Positions 17,891-27,071 are shown, numbered from the stretch's first letter. The stretch: DNA of 64,000 nucleotides from Streptomyces venezuelae (GCF_008642315.1 NZ_CP029192.1:6882001-6946000), one strand, 5' to 3'. Program-made: numbers and translations. The notes: a model not told the origin generated them from the sequence alone.

Positions 17891-17929
17891 GCGAGCGGGC
17901 GGGGGTTCGGGTCGCCCCCGCCCGCTCGC
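17891..17929 (+). terminator. Strong hairpin ending the catabolic operon
   Basis: GCGAGCGGGCGGGGG pairs with CCCCCGCCCGCTCGC, a perfect 15-bp stem 14 bases past the stop codon. There is no T run. Typical streptomycete terminator. Confidence 0.8.
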
Positions 17930-18046
17930 CACCCGTTTGAGCCGGGACCTTTGGTGAGGATCACCAACATCCACACCCGTACCGCCGGTAATACTTGTCG
18001 GTAACAACCCCTAGTCGTGGGCGAATAGCCGTTCTACGGTGCCTGC

Positions 18047-18952
18047 ATGTCCCCGAACCTGCCCGATGTCGTGCTGTGGTCCATCCCGGCCTTCGTGCTG
18101 CTCACCGTCGTCGAGATCGTGAGCCACCGGATCCATCCCGACGACGATGCCGCCGGGTACGAGACCAAGGACGCCGCGACCAGCATCACCATGGGGCTCG
18201 GCAGCCTCGTCTTCGACTTCCTGTGGAAGATCCCCATCGTCGCGATCTACTCGGGCGTCTACGCGCTGACCCCGCTGAGCGTGCCCATCCTGTGGTGGAC
18301 GATTCCGCTGATGCTCCTCGCGCAGGACTTCTTCTACTACTGGTCGCACCGCGGCCACCACGTGATCCGCGTCCTGTGGGCCTGTCACGTGGTGCACCAC
18401 TCCAGCGAGAAGTTCAACCTCACCACCGCGCTCCGCCAGCCCTGGACGAGCCTGACGGTGTGGCCGTTCTACCTGCCGCTGATCGCGCTCGGCGTCCACC
18501 CGGCGGCGCTCGCGTTCTGCTCGTCGGCCAACCTGGTCTACCAGTTCTGGATCCACACGGAGCGCATCGGGAAGCTGCCGCGCCCCGTCGAGTACGTCTT
18601 CAACACGCCCTCGCACCACCGCGTGCACCACGCCTCCCAGGGCGGCTACCTCGACCGCAACTTCGGCGGCATCCTCATCATCTGGGACCGCATGTTCGGC
18701 TCCTGGGTCGCCGAGACCGACCGTCCCGTGTACGGCCTCACGAAGAACATCCACACGTACAACCCGCTGCGCGTGGCGACCCACGAGTACGCCGCCATCG
18801 CCAGGGACCTGAAGGCGGCCACCGGTTGGCGCGAGCGGGCCGGACGCGTCTTCGGAGGCCCCGGGTGGCAGCCGGCGGCCCCGGCCGCCCCCGAGGCGTC
18901 TCCGGCCGTCGTGCCCGCCTCCGACACCCCCGTCCCGGAGCGCGCCGCGTGA
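18047..18952 (+). CDS. Sterol desaturase / fatty acid hydroxylase family membrane protein
   Basis: 301 residues with four or so membrane segments in the first 170. Three histidine boxes are readable: HRGHH, HVVHHSSEKFNLTTALRQ and HHRVHHAS, the di-iron ligands of the FA_hydroxylase superfamily. It lacks a signal peptide and ends in an Ala/Pro-rich soluble tail of about 35 residues. The bacterial relatives hydroxylate or desaturate lipids, or cleave alkyl ethers (alkylglycerol monooxygenase-like). It is coupled to the lysoplasmalogenase gene, which hints at ether or vinyl-ether lipid metabolism. Confidence 0.92.
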   Translation: MSPNLPDVVLWSIPAFVLLTVVEIVSHRIHPDDDAAGYETKDAATSITMGLGSLVFDFLWKIPIVAIYSGVYALTPLSVPILWWTIPLMLLAQDFFYYWSHRGHHVIRVLWACHVVHHSSEKFNLTTALRQPWTSLTVWPFYLPLIALGVHPAALAFCSSANLVYQFWIHTERIGKLPRPVEYVFNTPSHHRVHHASQGGYLDRNFGGILIIWDRMFGSWVAETDRPVYGLTKNIHTYNPLRVATHEYAAIARDLKAATGWRERAGRVFGGPGWQPAAPAAPEASPAVVPASDTPVPERAA

Positions 18953-19668
18953 CGCGAAGGCCCGCGCCGCGGACGGTCCTCGGCGCCTTCGGTGTCGCCG
19001 CGCTCGGTGACCTCCTCGCGCTCCTCGTGGACTTCGAGCCGGGTCACGCCGTCTGCAAGCCGCTGCTCATGCCGCTCCTCGCGGCGTACGTTGCCCTGCG
19101 GGGCGGGCCGCGGCTGCTGATCGCCGCCCTCCTCTTCGGCTGGGGCGGCGACACCTTCCTGCTCCTCGACGCCGATCCCGCCTTCCTCGCCGGGATGGGC
19201 TCCTTCGCCGCGGGGCACGTCTGCTACCTCGTGCTCTTCAAGCGGTACGGACGACGGGCGCCCCGCGCGCGGGGGGCGGGCCTCGTGACCGTGTACGCCC
19301 TCGCGCTCGTCGGCACCGTGGCGCTGCTCTGGCCCGACCTGCCGGCCGACATGCGGGGCCCCGTCGCGGGCTACAGCCTGCTGCTCACCGCCATGGCGTT
19401 CGGCGCCACCGCACTCGGTCCCGTCGCGGCCGCGGGAGGGGCGCTCTTCCTGCTCTCGGACACCCTCATCGCGACCGGCGTCGCCGAGTGGCCCCAGTTG
19501 CCGCGACCCGACTTCGCGATCATGCTCACGTACATCGCGGCCCAGTTCCTGCTGGCCGAGGGGGTGCTGGCGGCTCACCAGCGAATCGGTACCGGCACCG
19601 CGGTGAGCAGCGCCGAGAGCACCACGACGACACCCAGCGCGATCACCTCACCGCGCGCGGGAAGGTAG
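18949..19668 (+). CDS. Lysoplasmalogenase (YhhN family) membrane protein
   Basis: 239 residues from a GTG that overlaps the preceding TGA. Seven to eight hydrophobic helices span nearly the whole protein. Family landmarks are CKPLLMPLL near residue 37 (the conserved K-P), FGWGGDTFLL near 65 and LFLLSDTLIA near 165, including the conserved aspartates. YhhN/TMEM86 proteins cleave the vinyl-ether bond of lysoplasmalogens. The last 30 codons overlap the convergent CopD-like gene by 94 bases, and the terminal Thr/Ser-rich tail may be an extension. Confidence 0.88.
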   Translation: MTRRPAPRTVLGAFGVAALGDLLALLVDFEPGHAVCKPLLMPLLAAYVALRGGPRLLIAALLFGWGGDTFLLLDADPAFLAGMGSFAAGHVCYLVLFKRYGRRAPRARGAGLVTVYALALVGTVALLWPDLPADMRGPVAGYSLLLTAMAFGATALGPVAAAGGALFLLSDTLIATGVAEWPQLPRPDFAIMLTYIAAQFLLAEGVLAAHQRIGTGTAVSSAESTTTTPSAITSPRAGR

Positions 19669-20723
19669 GCCGAGGCGCGGTCCGAGCCGCGCCGCAGCCG
19701 ACGGCGGGCCAGGACCGCGAGCAGGGCGACGGCCAGGACGAGCAGCACCTTGGCGAGCAGGGTGCGGCCGTAGGCCGTTCCGGTGAGCTGGTCGAGGACC
19801 GTGCCCGCCGGCATCCGGCGCAGCGTGCTGCACACCCCGGTCGCCGTGATCGCGGCGAACAGGACGGCGGCCACGCGCGCGTAGAGCCCCAGTACCGCGA
19901 CGGCCTCCTCCGGAGAGGACGTCCGCCATCCGCGGAGTATGCGCAGGACGTACAGCAGACCGCCCGCCCACAGCGCGCCGCACGTCAGATGGACGAGCGT
20001 GAGGCCGCTGCCCAGGAGCGGGGTGTCCTCCACCGGAGGGTGGGCCCGCAGTGCCTCCGCGACGATCACCGCGGCCAGCGGGAGCGCCGCCCCCGCCGGT
20101 CGCCGTGATCGCGCGCACAGGGCGGCCACGATGAACGCGTTGACCTCCAGGAGGGCGAGCCGCCCGTCCCGGGTGTCGTACAGCCGCCCGATGTCCAGGT
20201 CCGGGAGCTCCTGCGGGACCAGATTGCCGTTCGCCACGATCGCCGCGAGCCCCAGTGCCGCGGCGCACCCCGCCCACGCCGCGTACGCGGACCAGCCGCG
20301 CGGCGCCCTGTCGAGCGGCGCCCCCGGAACCCGGCGCGCGAGCCGGACGGTGAACACCTCGCCCAACTGCACGCACAGGGCGGCGAACAGGACCGCCCGC
20401 AGAAAGGTGATCCCGCCCGTGCCGGGAGCCCTGGCCTCACCGGTGCCGTGCAGCGCCGCCGACGGGCCGAGCAGGGGGATCAGCGCGGCGACGGCCACGA
20501 GCACGAGCACGGCGACGGCGCGGCCGGCTGAGGGCCGGCGGCGCGGGGCGCGGTGCGAGACGGGGGCGGTGACGGCTGTGGCCGGCACTCCGGTGGTGGC
20601 ATCGCCTCCGGGCTCGACGGACGGTCGTATGGAGCTCACCACATGATCTTCACCAGGGCTTCCGGTGGTGGGCAAGTCCTGGGGGACAACCGGTGCAAAG
20701 GCGTTCCGATCGGACGCCGTCAC
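19575..20723 (-). CDS. CopD family copper-resistance membrane protein
   Basis: Up to 382 residues with about eight membrane helices from residue 65 onward. The helix containing LVHLTCGALWAGGLLYVLRIL carries the conserved histidine-Trp-Gly pattern of the CopD domain. The start at 20723 lies seven bases after the upstream gene; a GTG at 20639 is an alternative that removes the first 28 residues. CopD proteins are proposed to move copper across the membrane. The 3' end overlaps the lysoplasmalogenase gene tail to tail. Confidence 0.85.
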   Translation of the reverse strand: MTASDRNAFAPVVPQDLPTTGSPGEDHVVSSIRPSVEPGGDATTGVPATAVTAPVSHRAPRRRPSAGRAVAVLVLVAVAALIPLLGPSAALHGTGEARAPGTGGITFLRAVLFAALCVQLGEVFTVRLARRVPGAPLDRAPRGWSAYAAWAGCAAALGLAAIVANGNLVPQELPDLDIGRLYDTRDGRLALLEVNAFIVAALCARSRRPAGAALPLAAVIVAEALRAHPPVEDTPLLGSGLTLVHLTCGALWAGGLLYVLRILRGWRTSSPEEAVAVLGLYARVAAVLFAAITATGVCSTLRRMPAGTVLDQLTGTAYGRTLLAKVLLVLAVALLAVLARRRLRRGSDRASAYLPARGEVIALGVVVVLSALLTAVPVPIRW

Positions 20724-20730
20724 TCATTTC

Positions 20731-21273
20731 TCAGCTGCTCGCCGACCACCACAGCCTGACCGACTTCTCGGGGTCCGAGGGCCGCAGCTCCCACCCCTGG
20801 GCCGTCGCCGTCTGCACGACGTAGTGCCCGCCGCACCCGCGGTAGGCGCGGCGCGGGATCTCGCACTCGGAGATCGGACGCGACTTGTTGCGCACGTACG
20901 GGGCCGTCGCCTTCGCCGTCCACTTGGCGACGAGCCGGTCGACCTCCGCGCGGTAGTACGCGGCGTCCCCCTCGTACCGCATCTCGGACCAGAGCACGCA
21001 CCAGCGCGGCAGCGTGAAGACGCGGCCGAACGCCTTGTCCATGAACCGGTCGAAGGCCTTGTCGTACGACGAGCTCACCGCCGTGATCACCTCGGTGGCC
21101 AGACCGATGGCGAGGGTGCCGAGGAAGATCGCGATCCCGAGGACGGCCCAGAACGGCAGGAACAGCACGGTTGCGGCGAACCGGGCCACCAGTTGCCACC
21201 GGGGGCGCACCGGCCACGCCACCCAGTGCTCCGTGCCGGAGACGACGAACTCGGAGTTCTTGTACTCGTACAT
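20731..21273 (-). CDS. Hypothetical membrane-associated protein
   Basis: 180 residues from the ATG at 21273, with GAGAGGATC upstream. Hydrophobic residues 30-62 (FAATVLFLPFWAVLGIAIFLGTLAIGLATEV) give one or two membrane spans. The C-terminal half is soluble, with CEIPRRAYRGCGGHYVVQTATAQGW containing two cysteines in a Cx9-10C arrangement. No family recognised. It lies between the subtilase operon terminator and the CopD gene and may be cotranscribed with the latter. Confidence 0.6.
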   Translation of the reverse strand: MYEYKNSEFVVSGTEHWVAWPVRPRWQLVARFAATVLFLPFWAVLGIAIFLGTLAIGLATEVITAVSSSYDKAFDRFMDKAFGRVFTLPRWCVLWSEMRYEGDAAYYRAEVDRLVAKWTAKATAPYVRNKSRPISECEIPRRAYRGCGGHYVVQTATAQGWELRPSDPEKSVRLWWSASS

Positions 21274-21304
21274 GACACGTGATCCTCTCGTGGGCCGACG
21301 GAAA

Positions 21305-21336
21305 GGGGCCGGGCGGCCCCCAAGCCGCCCGGCCCC
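21305..21336 (-). terminator. Terminator downstream of the subtilase pair
   Basis: GGGGCCGGGCGGC pairs with GCCGCCCGGCCCC around a six-base loop, 20 bases beyond the second subtilase stop and before the next minus-strand gene. Confidence 0.8.
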
Positions 21337-21355
21337 ACCCCACCGTGTCCCGGTG

Positions 21356-22933
21356 CTACTTGCGCAAGGCGTCCAGCGCGTCGGCCATGCCCACGCCGTA
21401 GAAGCCGTTCTTGTTCCGGCCGCCCTCGCAGACCGCGTCGGCCTTGCCGTCACCGTCGTAGTCGTACGGCTTCGGGCAGACCATCGCGTCCGCCTGGCGG
21501 TAGAGCAGCGCCTTGATGCGCGCCGCCGAGGCGTGCGGATGCGTCGACTTCAGCAGCGCGGCCACGCCCGCGGCGTGCGGCGACGCCATCGACGTACCGG
21601 CCTTGTAGCCGAACTTGCCGCCCGGCAGCGTCGACAGGATGCGGCCGTCGACGGCCGGCGCGTCCGGCGCCTGGTACTTCGTGGAGTCGCCGCCGGGAGC
21701 CGCGATGTCGACGACGCCGTTGCCGTAGTTCGAGTACGACGACTTGAGGCCCTTCGCGCCCGTGGCCGAGACCGTCACGACACCGGGCAGCTGCGACGGA
21801 AGGTCGAGGCAGTCCTTGGTCTTGATGGTCCGCGGCACCGGAGTGGTGTCGTCGGGGCTCGACTCGTCGAGGATCTCGTCCTGGGCGAGGTCGGTCTTCG
21901 CGTTGCCCGCGGCCGCGACGTTCACCGCGCCCTTGCGCTCCGCGTACCTCGACGCCCGCCCGACCGCGTCGACGAGCGCCTTCTGGTCGGCGTCGGTCTT
22001 GCAGTTGAACAGCCAAGGGTCGGTGTAGTAACTGCTGTTGGTGACGTCGACGCCGTGGTCGGCCGCCCACACGAAGCCGCAGACCACGGCCTCCGTGTAG
22101 TACATGCCGGTCGCCGGCTCGGCCACCTTAAGGCTCGCGACCTTCACGCCGGGCGCGACACCGGTGACGCCGGTGCCGTTCTTCGCGGCGGCGATGGTGC
22201 CCGCCACGTGCATGCCGTGGTCGCTCTCCCCGGCCACCGGGCGCCACGCGTCGCCCTTCTGGACGGGCACGCCGCCCAGGCAGCTCGCGGAGGCCCTGCG
22301 GTCGAAGTTCGGCGCGATGTCGGGGTGCGTGTCGTCGACCCCGGAGTCGAGGACGCCGACGGTGACCCTGCTGCTGCCGAGCGAGATCTTGTGCGCCTTG
22401 TCCGCCTTCATGGCGGGCAGGTCCCACTGCAGCGGCTCCAGCTCGTCCTGGCCCGCCGCCGCCTTGCCCGCCGCGGCCTTCGCCTCGGCGGCGGTCAGCG
22501 GCCGCTCCGACTCCAGGGCGTCGTCGGCCTGCGCGGACAGCGGGGCCGTGCGGGTCGCACCCGCCGAGTCGACGCCCTTGACCTTGCGGATCGTCTTCGC
22601 GAAGTCGGGGTCGGCCGAGTGGACGACGATGACGCCGATCCGGTCGTACGCGATGACGACGTCACCGCCCGCCTTGGCGATGGCCTTCTTCGCCCGCTCC
22701 GAACTTCCCTTGCCGGGGCGGACGTTCACGACGTAGCTCATCGACGCCGCGTCCGCGGTCGGCAACCCCAGGGCCTGCGACACCGAGGCCGGAGCGTCGG
22801 GGATCCCCGCGGGCCTGGCCGAGGCCGTGCCGGGCAGGAAGGCGACGGCCGAGACCAGCGCGACGCCGAGCGGCAGGGCCAGCGCGCGGCGGGAGCGCAG
22901 GAAGGCCATGGCCGATATGTGGGACTTGTGCAC
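21356..22933 (-). CDS. Secreted S8 family serine peptidase (subtilisin-like), second of pair
   Basis: 525 residues from the GTG at 22933, chosen because GGGGAGAG precedes it; a GTG at 22951 overlapping the upstream stop is possible. Signal peptide LRSRRALALPLGVALVSAVAFLPGTASA, then a propeptide (inhibitor I9-like). Catalytic residues: Asp in VTVGVLDSGVDDTHPDIA, His in ESDHGMHVAGTIAAAKNG and Ser in YKAGTSMASPHAAGVAALLKS. The oxyanion Asn is in VNVAAAGNAKTD. About 60 residues follow the Ser, including DYDGDGKADAVC, a calcium-binding-like loop with paired cysteines. Exported protease, probably nutritional or developmental. Confidence 0.93.
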   Translation of the reverse strand: MHKSHISAMAFLRSRRALALPLGVALVSAVAFLPGTASARPAGIPDAPASVSQALGLPTADAASMSYVVNVRPGKGSSERAKKAIAKAGGDVVIAYDRIGVIVVHSADPDFAKTIRKVKGVDSAGATRTAPLSAQADDALESERPLTAAEAKAAAGKAAAGQDELEPLQWDLPAMKADKAHKISLGSSRVTVGVLDSGVDDTHPDIAPNFDRRASASCLGGVPVQKGDAWRPVAGESDHGMHVAGTIAAAKNGTGVTGVAPGVKVASLKVAEPATGMYYTEAVVCGFVWAADHGVDVTNSSYYTDPWLFNCKTDADQKALVDAVGRASRYAERKGAVNVAAAGNAKTDLAQDEILDESSPDDTTPVPRTIKTKDCLDLPSQLPGVVTVSATGAKGLKSSYSNYGNGVVDIAAPGGDSTKYQAPDAPAVDGRILSTLPGGKFGYKAGTSMASPHAAGVAALLKSTHPHASAARIKALLYRQADAMVCPKPYDYDGDGKADAVCEGGRNKNGFYGVGMADALDALRK

Positions 22934-22947
22934 GTTCTCTCTCCCCG

Positions 22948-24492
22948 TCACTTCTTCTTCACGGCGTCGAGCGCGTCGACGAGACCGCTGCCGTAGAAGC
23001 TGTTGTCGTGCTTGCCGCTCTGGCAGACCGCGTCGGCGTCGCCGTCACCGTCGGGGTCGTACGGACCCGTCGGGCACTCCAGGCGGTCGGCCTGCTTCTT
23101 CAGGAGCCGCTGCACCTCGGCCGGGCTCGCCTTGGGGTGCGTGGACTTGATCAGCGCGGCGACGCCCGAGGCGTGCGGCGCGGCCATCGAGGTGCCCTGC
23201 AGCCAGCCGTACTCGCCGCCCGGCATGGTGGAGAGGATGCGGCCGTTCTTCGACGGGGTGTCCGACGGGATCTGCCACTTGTCGCCGCCCGGGGCTGCGA
23301 TGTCGACGACACCCTTGCCGTAGCTGGAGTAGATCGACTTCAGGTCCTTGACGCCCGTCGCGCTGGTGGTGACGACGCCCGGCAGCTGGGTCGGCACGTC
23401 GAGGCACTCGTGCGGGTCGATGGTGCGGGTCACCGGGGTGGAGTCGTCCGGGCTGGAGTCGTCGACGATCGCGTCGGAGTCCAGGTCGTGGTTGGAGTTG
23501 CCCGCGGAGGCGACGTGCAGGGTGCCCTTCTTCTGGCCGTACAGCTGCGCGCGGTTGACCGCGTCGAGGATGGCCTTCTGGTCCGGGTCGTCCTTGCAGT
23601 TGTACAGCCACGGGTCCACGTAGTAGCTGTTGTTGGTGATCTCGACGCCGTGCTCGGCGGCGAACACGAAGGCGCAGACCACGTTCTCCGGGTAGAACAG
23701 CTCGTCGACCGGGTCGGCCACCCGGATGGCGGAGATCTTCACGCCGGGCGCCACGCCCGCGACACCGACGCCGTTGCGCGCGGCGGCGATCTCACCGGCC
23801 ACGTGCGTGCCGTGGTAGCTGTCCTTCGACGACGGACGCCAGGCCCCGGCCGAGGTGTCCGCCTTGCCGCCGACACAGCTCGCCGACTGCGACGGCGAGA
23901 AGTTGGCGGCGAGGTCGGGGTGGGTGTCGTCGACGCCGGTGTCGATCACGGCGACGGTGACCTTCTTGCTGCCCGGGTTGATCTTCGCGGCCTTGTCGGC
24001 GTCTATCGCGCGCAGGTCCCACTGGTCGGCCTCCATCGGCTCGGCGCCGGGGGCGGCGCTCCGCTTCAGGGCCTTGGCCTCGGACTTGGAGAGCAGCTTC
24101 GCCTTGCCGTCGTCCGTGGTGCCGGCGGCCTTCAGGGGCGAGGTGTGGGTCGCGCCCGCGGACTGGACACCGCGGACCTTGCGTATCTGCTCGCCGAACT
24201 GCGGGTTCGACGAGTGCGCGACGATGACGCCGATCTTCTCGTGCGTGACGACGACGGAGCCACCGGCCCTCGCGATCGCCTTCTTGACGTACGCGAGCGT
24301 CTTGCGGTCGGTACGGGTGTTGACGACGTACGCGAAGACGGGGGCGTCCTCCGCGGCCTTCGCCGACACCGGGGCGGGCGACTCGTTGGGGGCCGCGGTC
24401 GCGGCGCCGGGCACGAAACCGACCGAGGCGGCGAGCGCGAGGCCGAGCGGCACGATCAGTGCCGTACGACGTCTGGAACGCAGATGAGCCAT
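22948..24492 (-). CDS. Secreted S8 family serine peptidase (subtilisin-like), first of pair
   Basis: 514 residues with a signal peptide (SRRRTALIVPLGLALAASVGFVPGAATAA) and a propeptide to about residue 150. Triad: VIDTGVDDTHPD, SYHGTHVAGEIAAA and LQGTSMAAPHASGVAALIKS. It ends with a DPDGDGDADAVC loop and a DALDAVKKK tail. It is clearly paralogous to the following gene throughout its length. The stop lies just before or within the next start, so the two are coupled and must be made together. The extracellular site is inferred from the signal. Confidence 0.94.
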   Translation of the reverse strand: MAHLRSRRRTALIVPLGLALAASVGFVPGAATAAPNESPAPVSAKAAEDAPVFAYVVNTRTDRKTLAYVKKAIARAGGSVVVTHEKIGVIVAHSSNPQFGEQIRKVRGVQSAGATHTSPLKAAGTTDDGKAKLLSKSEAKALKRSAAPGAEPMEADQWDLRAIDADKAAKINPGSKKVTVAVIDTGVDDTHPDLAANFSPSQSASCVGGKADTSAGAWRPSSKDSYHGTHVAGEIAAARNGVGVAGVAPGVKISAIRVADPVDELFYPENVVCAFVFAAEHGVEITNNSYYVDPWLYNCKDDPDQKAILDAVNRAQLYGQKKGTLHVASAGNSNHDLDSDAIVDDSSPDDSTPVTRTIDPHECLDVPTQLPGVVTTSATGVKDLKSIYSSYGKGVVDIAAPGGDKWQIPSDTPSKNGRILSTMPGGEYGWLQGTSMAAPHASGVAALIKSTHPKASPAEVQRLLKKQADRLECPTGPYDPDGDGDADAVCQSGKHDNSFYGSGLVDALDAVKKK

Positions 24493-24844
24493 GGGATCTC
24501 CACATCATCCGGAGACGGAACCGCACGCGGAATCGCATACGGAACTGCCCGAACACGACTGGTGCTCGGGCAGGTACATGACGGGTGGTTCAGGGTGAAG
24601 CTAACCCTGAAACTTCCAGGCCAGCAATGACTTACCGAAGAAATGGGGGAGTTCGACCACGTCGGACGCGCCGCGGGGACGTTGAGCAGAGAACGGAAGC
24701 AACATCAACCCCCTGTCGGATCACGTCCCATGGCCTTAGCATCGCCATCCGTGGCTCACGTGATCCGCGTCACGCTGGATGTGAGACCAGGAGCCCATGG
24801 AACAACTGTCCGTCCCCACCCCACCCGCACCACGAGGAGACTCC
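24493..24844. promoter_or_regulatory. Divergent control region between subtilases and acetate symporter
   Basis: No gene supported in 352 bp. Three inverted repeats stand out. CTGCCCGA and TCGGGCAG (about 24545-24572) lie toward the protease side, TTCAGGGT and ACCCTGAA lie at about 24589-24612, and GGATCACGT with ACGTGATCC (24718-24726 and 24758-24766) flank the symporter promoter area. These are candidate operators or attenuators for the two divergent operons; the binding proteins are unknown. Confidence 0.5.
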
Positions 24845-25264
24845 GTGGCCACCGACGCACCGCCCCCTTCGAAGGGTGGCGCGGGAAAAGAACCCGCTCC
24901 CCACGCGCCCTCCACGGAGGAGTTCGCCGAGGTGCAGGAGAGCGCGGAATTCGGTGAACTGCGCTCCGCGCACCGCTCGTTCGCCTTCCCGCTCACCATC
25001 GCCTTCATCGCCTGGTACCTCGTGTACGTCCTGCTCTCCAACTACGCGGGCGACTTCATGGGCACCAAGCTCTTCGGCAACATCAACGTCGCCCTGGTCC
25101 TCGGTCTCGGGCAGTTCCTGACGACGTTCCTCATCGCCTGGTTCTACTCGCGCCACGCCGCCTCGAAGCTCGACCCCAAGGCCGAGGCGATCAGGGCCCG
25201 CATGGAGCACGGCCCGCAGAGCACCCCGGACCGCCCGCAGACCCGCCTGGAGGGCGACGCATGA
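24845..25264 (+). CDS. DUF485 membrane protein, partner of the acetate symporter
   Basis: About 139 residues from the GTG at 24845, preferred because GAGGAGA sits at ideal distance; an ATG at 24797 with AGGAG only three bases away is less likely. The N-terminus is Pro/Ser-rich, then the DUF485 core QESAEFGELRSAHRSFAFPLTI and two helices (about residues 55-75 and 90-112). DUF485 proteins (YjcH) are encoded before ActP-type symporters. It overlaps the symporter gene by four bases. Confidence 0.88.
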   Translation: MATDAPPPSKGGAGKEPAPHAPSTEEFAEVQESAEFGELRSAHRSFAFPLTIAFIAWYLVYVLLSNYAGDFMGTKLFGNINVALVLGLGQFLTTFLIAWFYSRHAASKLDPKAEAIRARMEHGPQSTPDRPQTRLEGDA

Positions 25265-26898
25265 GCCCCGCGCACCCCGCCGTCATCGAGCTGGCGGCCG
25301 CGTCCGACGCCTCCGAGCACCGGACGCTGATCATCAGCCTCTTCGCGGCCTTCGTCGTCGCGACCCTCTTCATCACGGTCTGGGCGGGCCGGCAGACCAA
25401 GAGCGCCGCCGACTTCTACGCGGGCGGCCGCCAGTTCACCGGCTTCCAGAACGGCCTGGCGATCTCCGGCGACTACATGTCCGCCGCGTCCTTCCTCGGC
25501 ATCGCGGGCGCCATCGCCCTCTTCGGCTACGACGGGTTCCTCTACTCCATCGGCTTCCTCGTCGCCTGGCTGGTGGCGCTCCTGCTGGTCGCCGAACCGC
25601 TGCGCAACTCCGGCCGCTACACGATGGGCGACGTCCTCGCGTACCGCATGCGCCAGCGCCCGGTCCGCACCGCGGCCGGCACCTCCACCATCGTCGTGTC
25701 GATCTTCTACCTGCTCGCGCAGATGGCGGGCGCGGGCGTCCTCGTCTCGCTGCTGCTCGGCATCACCAGTGACGCCGGCAAGATCCTCATCGTCGCCCTC
25801 GTCGGCGTCCTGATGATCGTCTACGTCACCATCGGCGGCATGAAGGGCACCACCTGGGTGCAGATGGTCAAGGCCGTCCTGCTCATCACCGGCACCATCC
25901 TCATCACCTTCCTGATCCTCCTGAAGTTCAACTTCAACGTCTCCGACCTGCTCGGCACGGCCGCCTCCAACAGCGGCAAGGGCTCGGCGTTCCTGGAGCC
26001 CGGCCTCAAGTACGGCGCGTCCGGCACATCGAAGCTGGACTTCATCTCGCTCGGCATCGCCCTGGTCCTCGGCACCGCGGGACTGCCGCACATCCTCATC
26101 CGCTTCTACACGGTGCCCACGGCCAAGGCCGCCCGTAAGTCCGTGAACTGGGCGATCGGCATCATCGGCGCCTTCTACCTGATGACGATCGTCCTCGGCT
26201 TCGGCGCCGCCGCGCTGCTCAAGCCCGGCGACATCATCGCCTCCAACAAGGCGGGCAACACGGCGGCACCGCTCGCCGCCCTGGAGATCGGCGGCGGTGG
26301 CGACTCCACCGGCGGCGCGATCCTGCTCGCGGTGATCTCCGCGGTCGCCTTCGCCACGATCCTCGCGGTCGTCGCGGGCCTCACCCTCGCCTCGTCGTCC
26401 TCGTTCGCGCACGACATCTACGCGAACGTCATCCGCAAGGGCAAGGCCACGGAGAAGGAGGAGATGAAGGCGGCCCGCTGGTCGACCGTGTTCATCGGCA
26501 TCGTCTCCATCGCCCTCGGCGCGCTGGCCCGCGATCTCAACGTGGCCGGCCTGGTCGCCCTCGCCTTCGCGGTCGCGGCCTCCGCCAACCTGCCGACGAT
26601 CCTCTACAGCCTGTTCTGGAAGAGGTTCACCACCCAGGGTGCCCTCTGGTCCATCTACGGAGGCCTCGTCGCCGCGGTCGGCCTGGTGCTGTTCTCACCG
26701 GTCGTCTCCGGCAAGCCCTCCTCGATGTTCCCCGACGCGAACTTCGACTTCTTCCCGCTGGAGAATCCGGGCCTCATCTCCATCCCGCTGGGCTTCCTGC
26801 TCGGCTGGCTCGGCTCCCTCCTCTCCAAGGAGGAACCGGACAAGGGCAAGTACGCGGAGCTGGAGGTCAAGTCCCTCACGGGCGTCGGAGCCCACTGA
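25261..26898 (+). CDS. actP: Cation/acetate symporter (SSS family, ActP-like)
   Basis: 545 residues, about 13 membrane helices. Family signals include DFYAGGRQFTGFQNGLAISGDYMSAASFLGIAGAIALFGYDGFLYSIGFLVAWLV (residues 48-103) with the SSS core, RYTMGDVLAYRMRQRPVRT, and GTAGLPHILIRFYTVPTAKAARKSVNWA. These are the landmarks of sodium- or proton-coupled monocarboxylate uptake. The gene overlaps DUF485 by ATGA, the usual yjcH-actP pairing. Substrate acetate or related short acids, by family. A hairpin terminator follows. Confidence 0.92.
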   Translation: MSPAHPAVIELAAASDASEHRTLIISLFAAFVVATLFITVWAGRQTKSAADFYAGGRQFTGFQNGLAISGDYMSAASFLGIAGAIALFGYDGFLYSIGFLVAWLVALLLVAEPLRNSGRYTMGDVLAYRMRQRPVRTAAGTSTIVVSIFYLLAQMAGAGVLVSLLLGITSDAGKILIVALVGVLMIVYVTIGGMKGTTWVQMVKAVLLITGTILITFLILLKFNFNVSDLLGTAASNSGKGSAFLEPGLKYGASGTSKLDFISLGIALVLGTAGLPHILIRFYTVPTAKAARKSVNWAIGIIGAFYLMTIVLGFGAAALLKPGDIIASNKAGNTAAPLAALEIGGGGDSTGGAILLAVISAVAFATILAVVAGLTLASSSSFAHDIYANVIRKGKATEKEEMKAARWSTVFIGIVSIALGALARDLNVAGLVALAFAVAASANLPTILYSLFWKRFTTQGALWSIYGGLVAAVGLVLFSPVVSGKPSSMFPDANFDFFPLENPGLISIPLGFLLGWLGSLLSKEEPDKGKYAELEVKSLTGVGAH

Positions 26899-26938
26899 TC
26901 CGAACCGCTTGCCCCCCCCTTTGTTCACACGTTCGTAG

Positions 26939-26970
26939 CGGCCGCGTCGTAGAGTCCTACGACGCGGCCG
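26939..26970 (+). terminator. Perfect 14-bp hairpin after actP
   Basis: CGGCCGCGTCGTAG and CTACGACGCGGCCG pair around a four-base loop, 41 bases past the actP stop. Confidence 0.82.
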
Positions 26971-27071
26971 TGCCGTTCCTCGTGGCAAATGGCCCATGAG
27001 GATGTCAGAGGCGTCGCGTAAGGTCGAAAGCAGTGGACCCAGAACATCCAACCGCCGGGGAGGGGGCCGCA

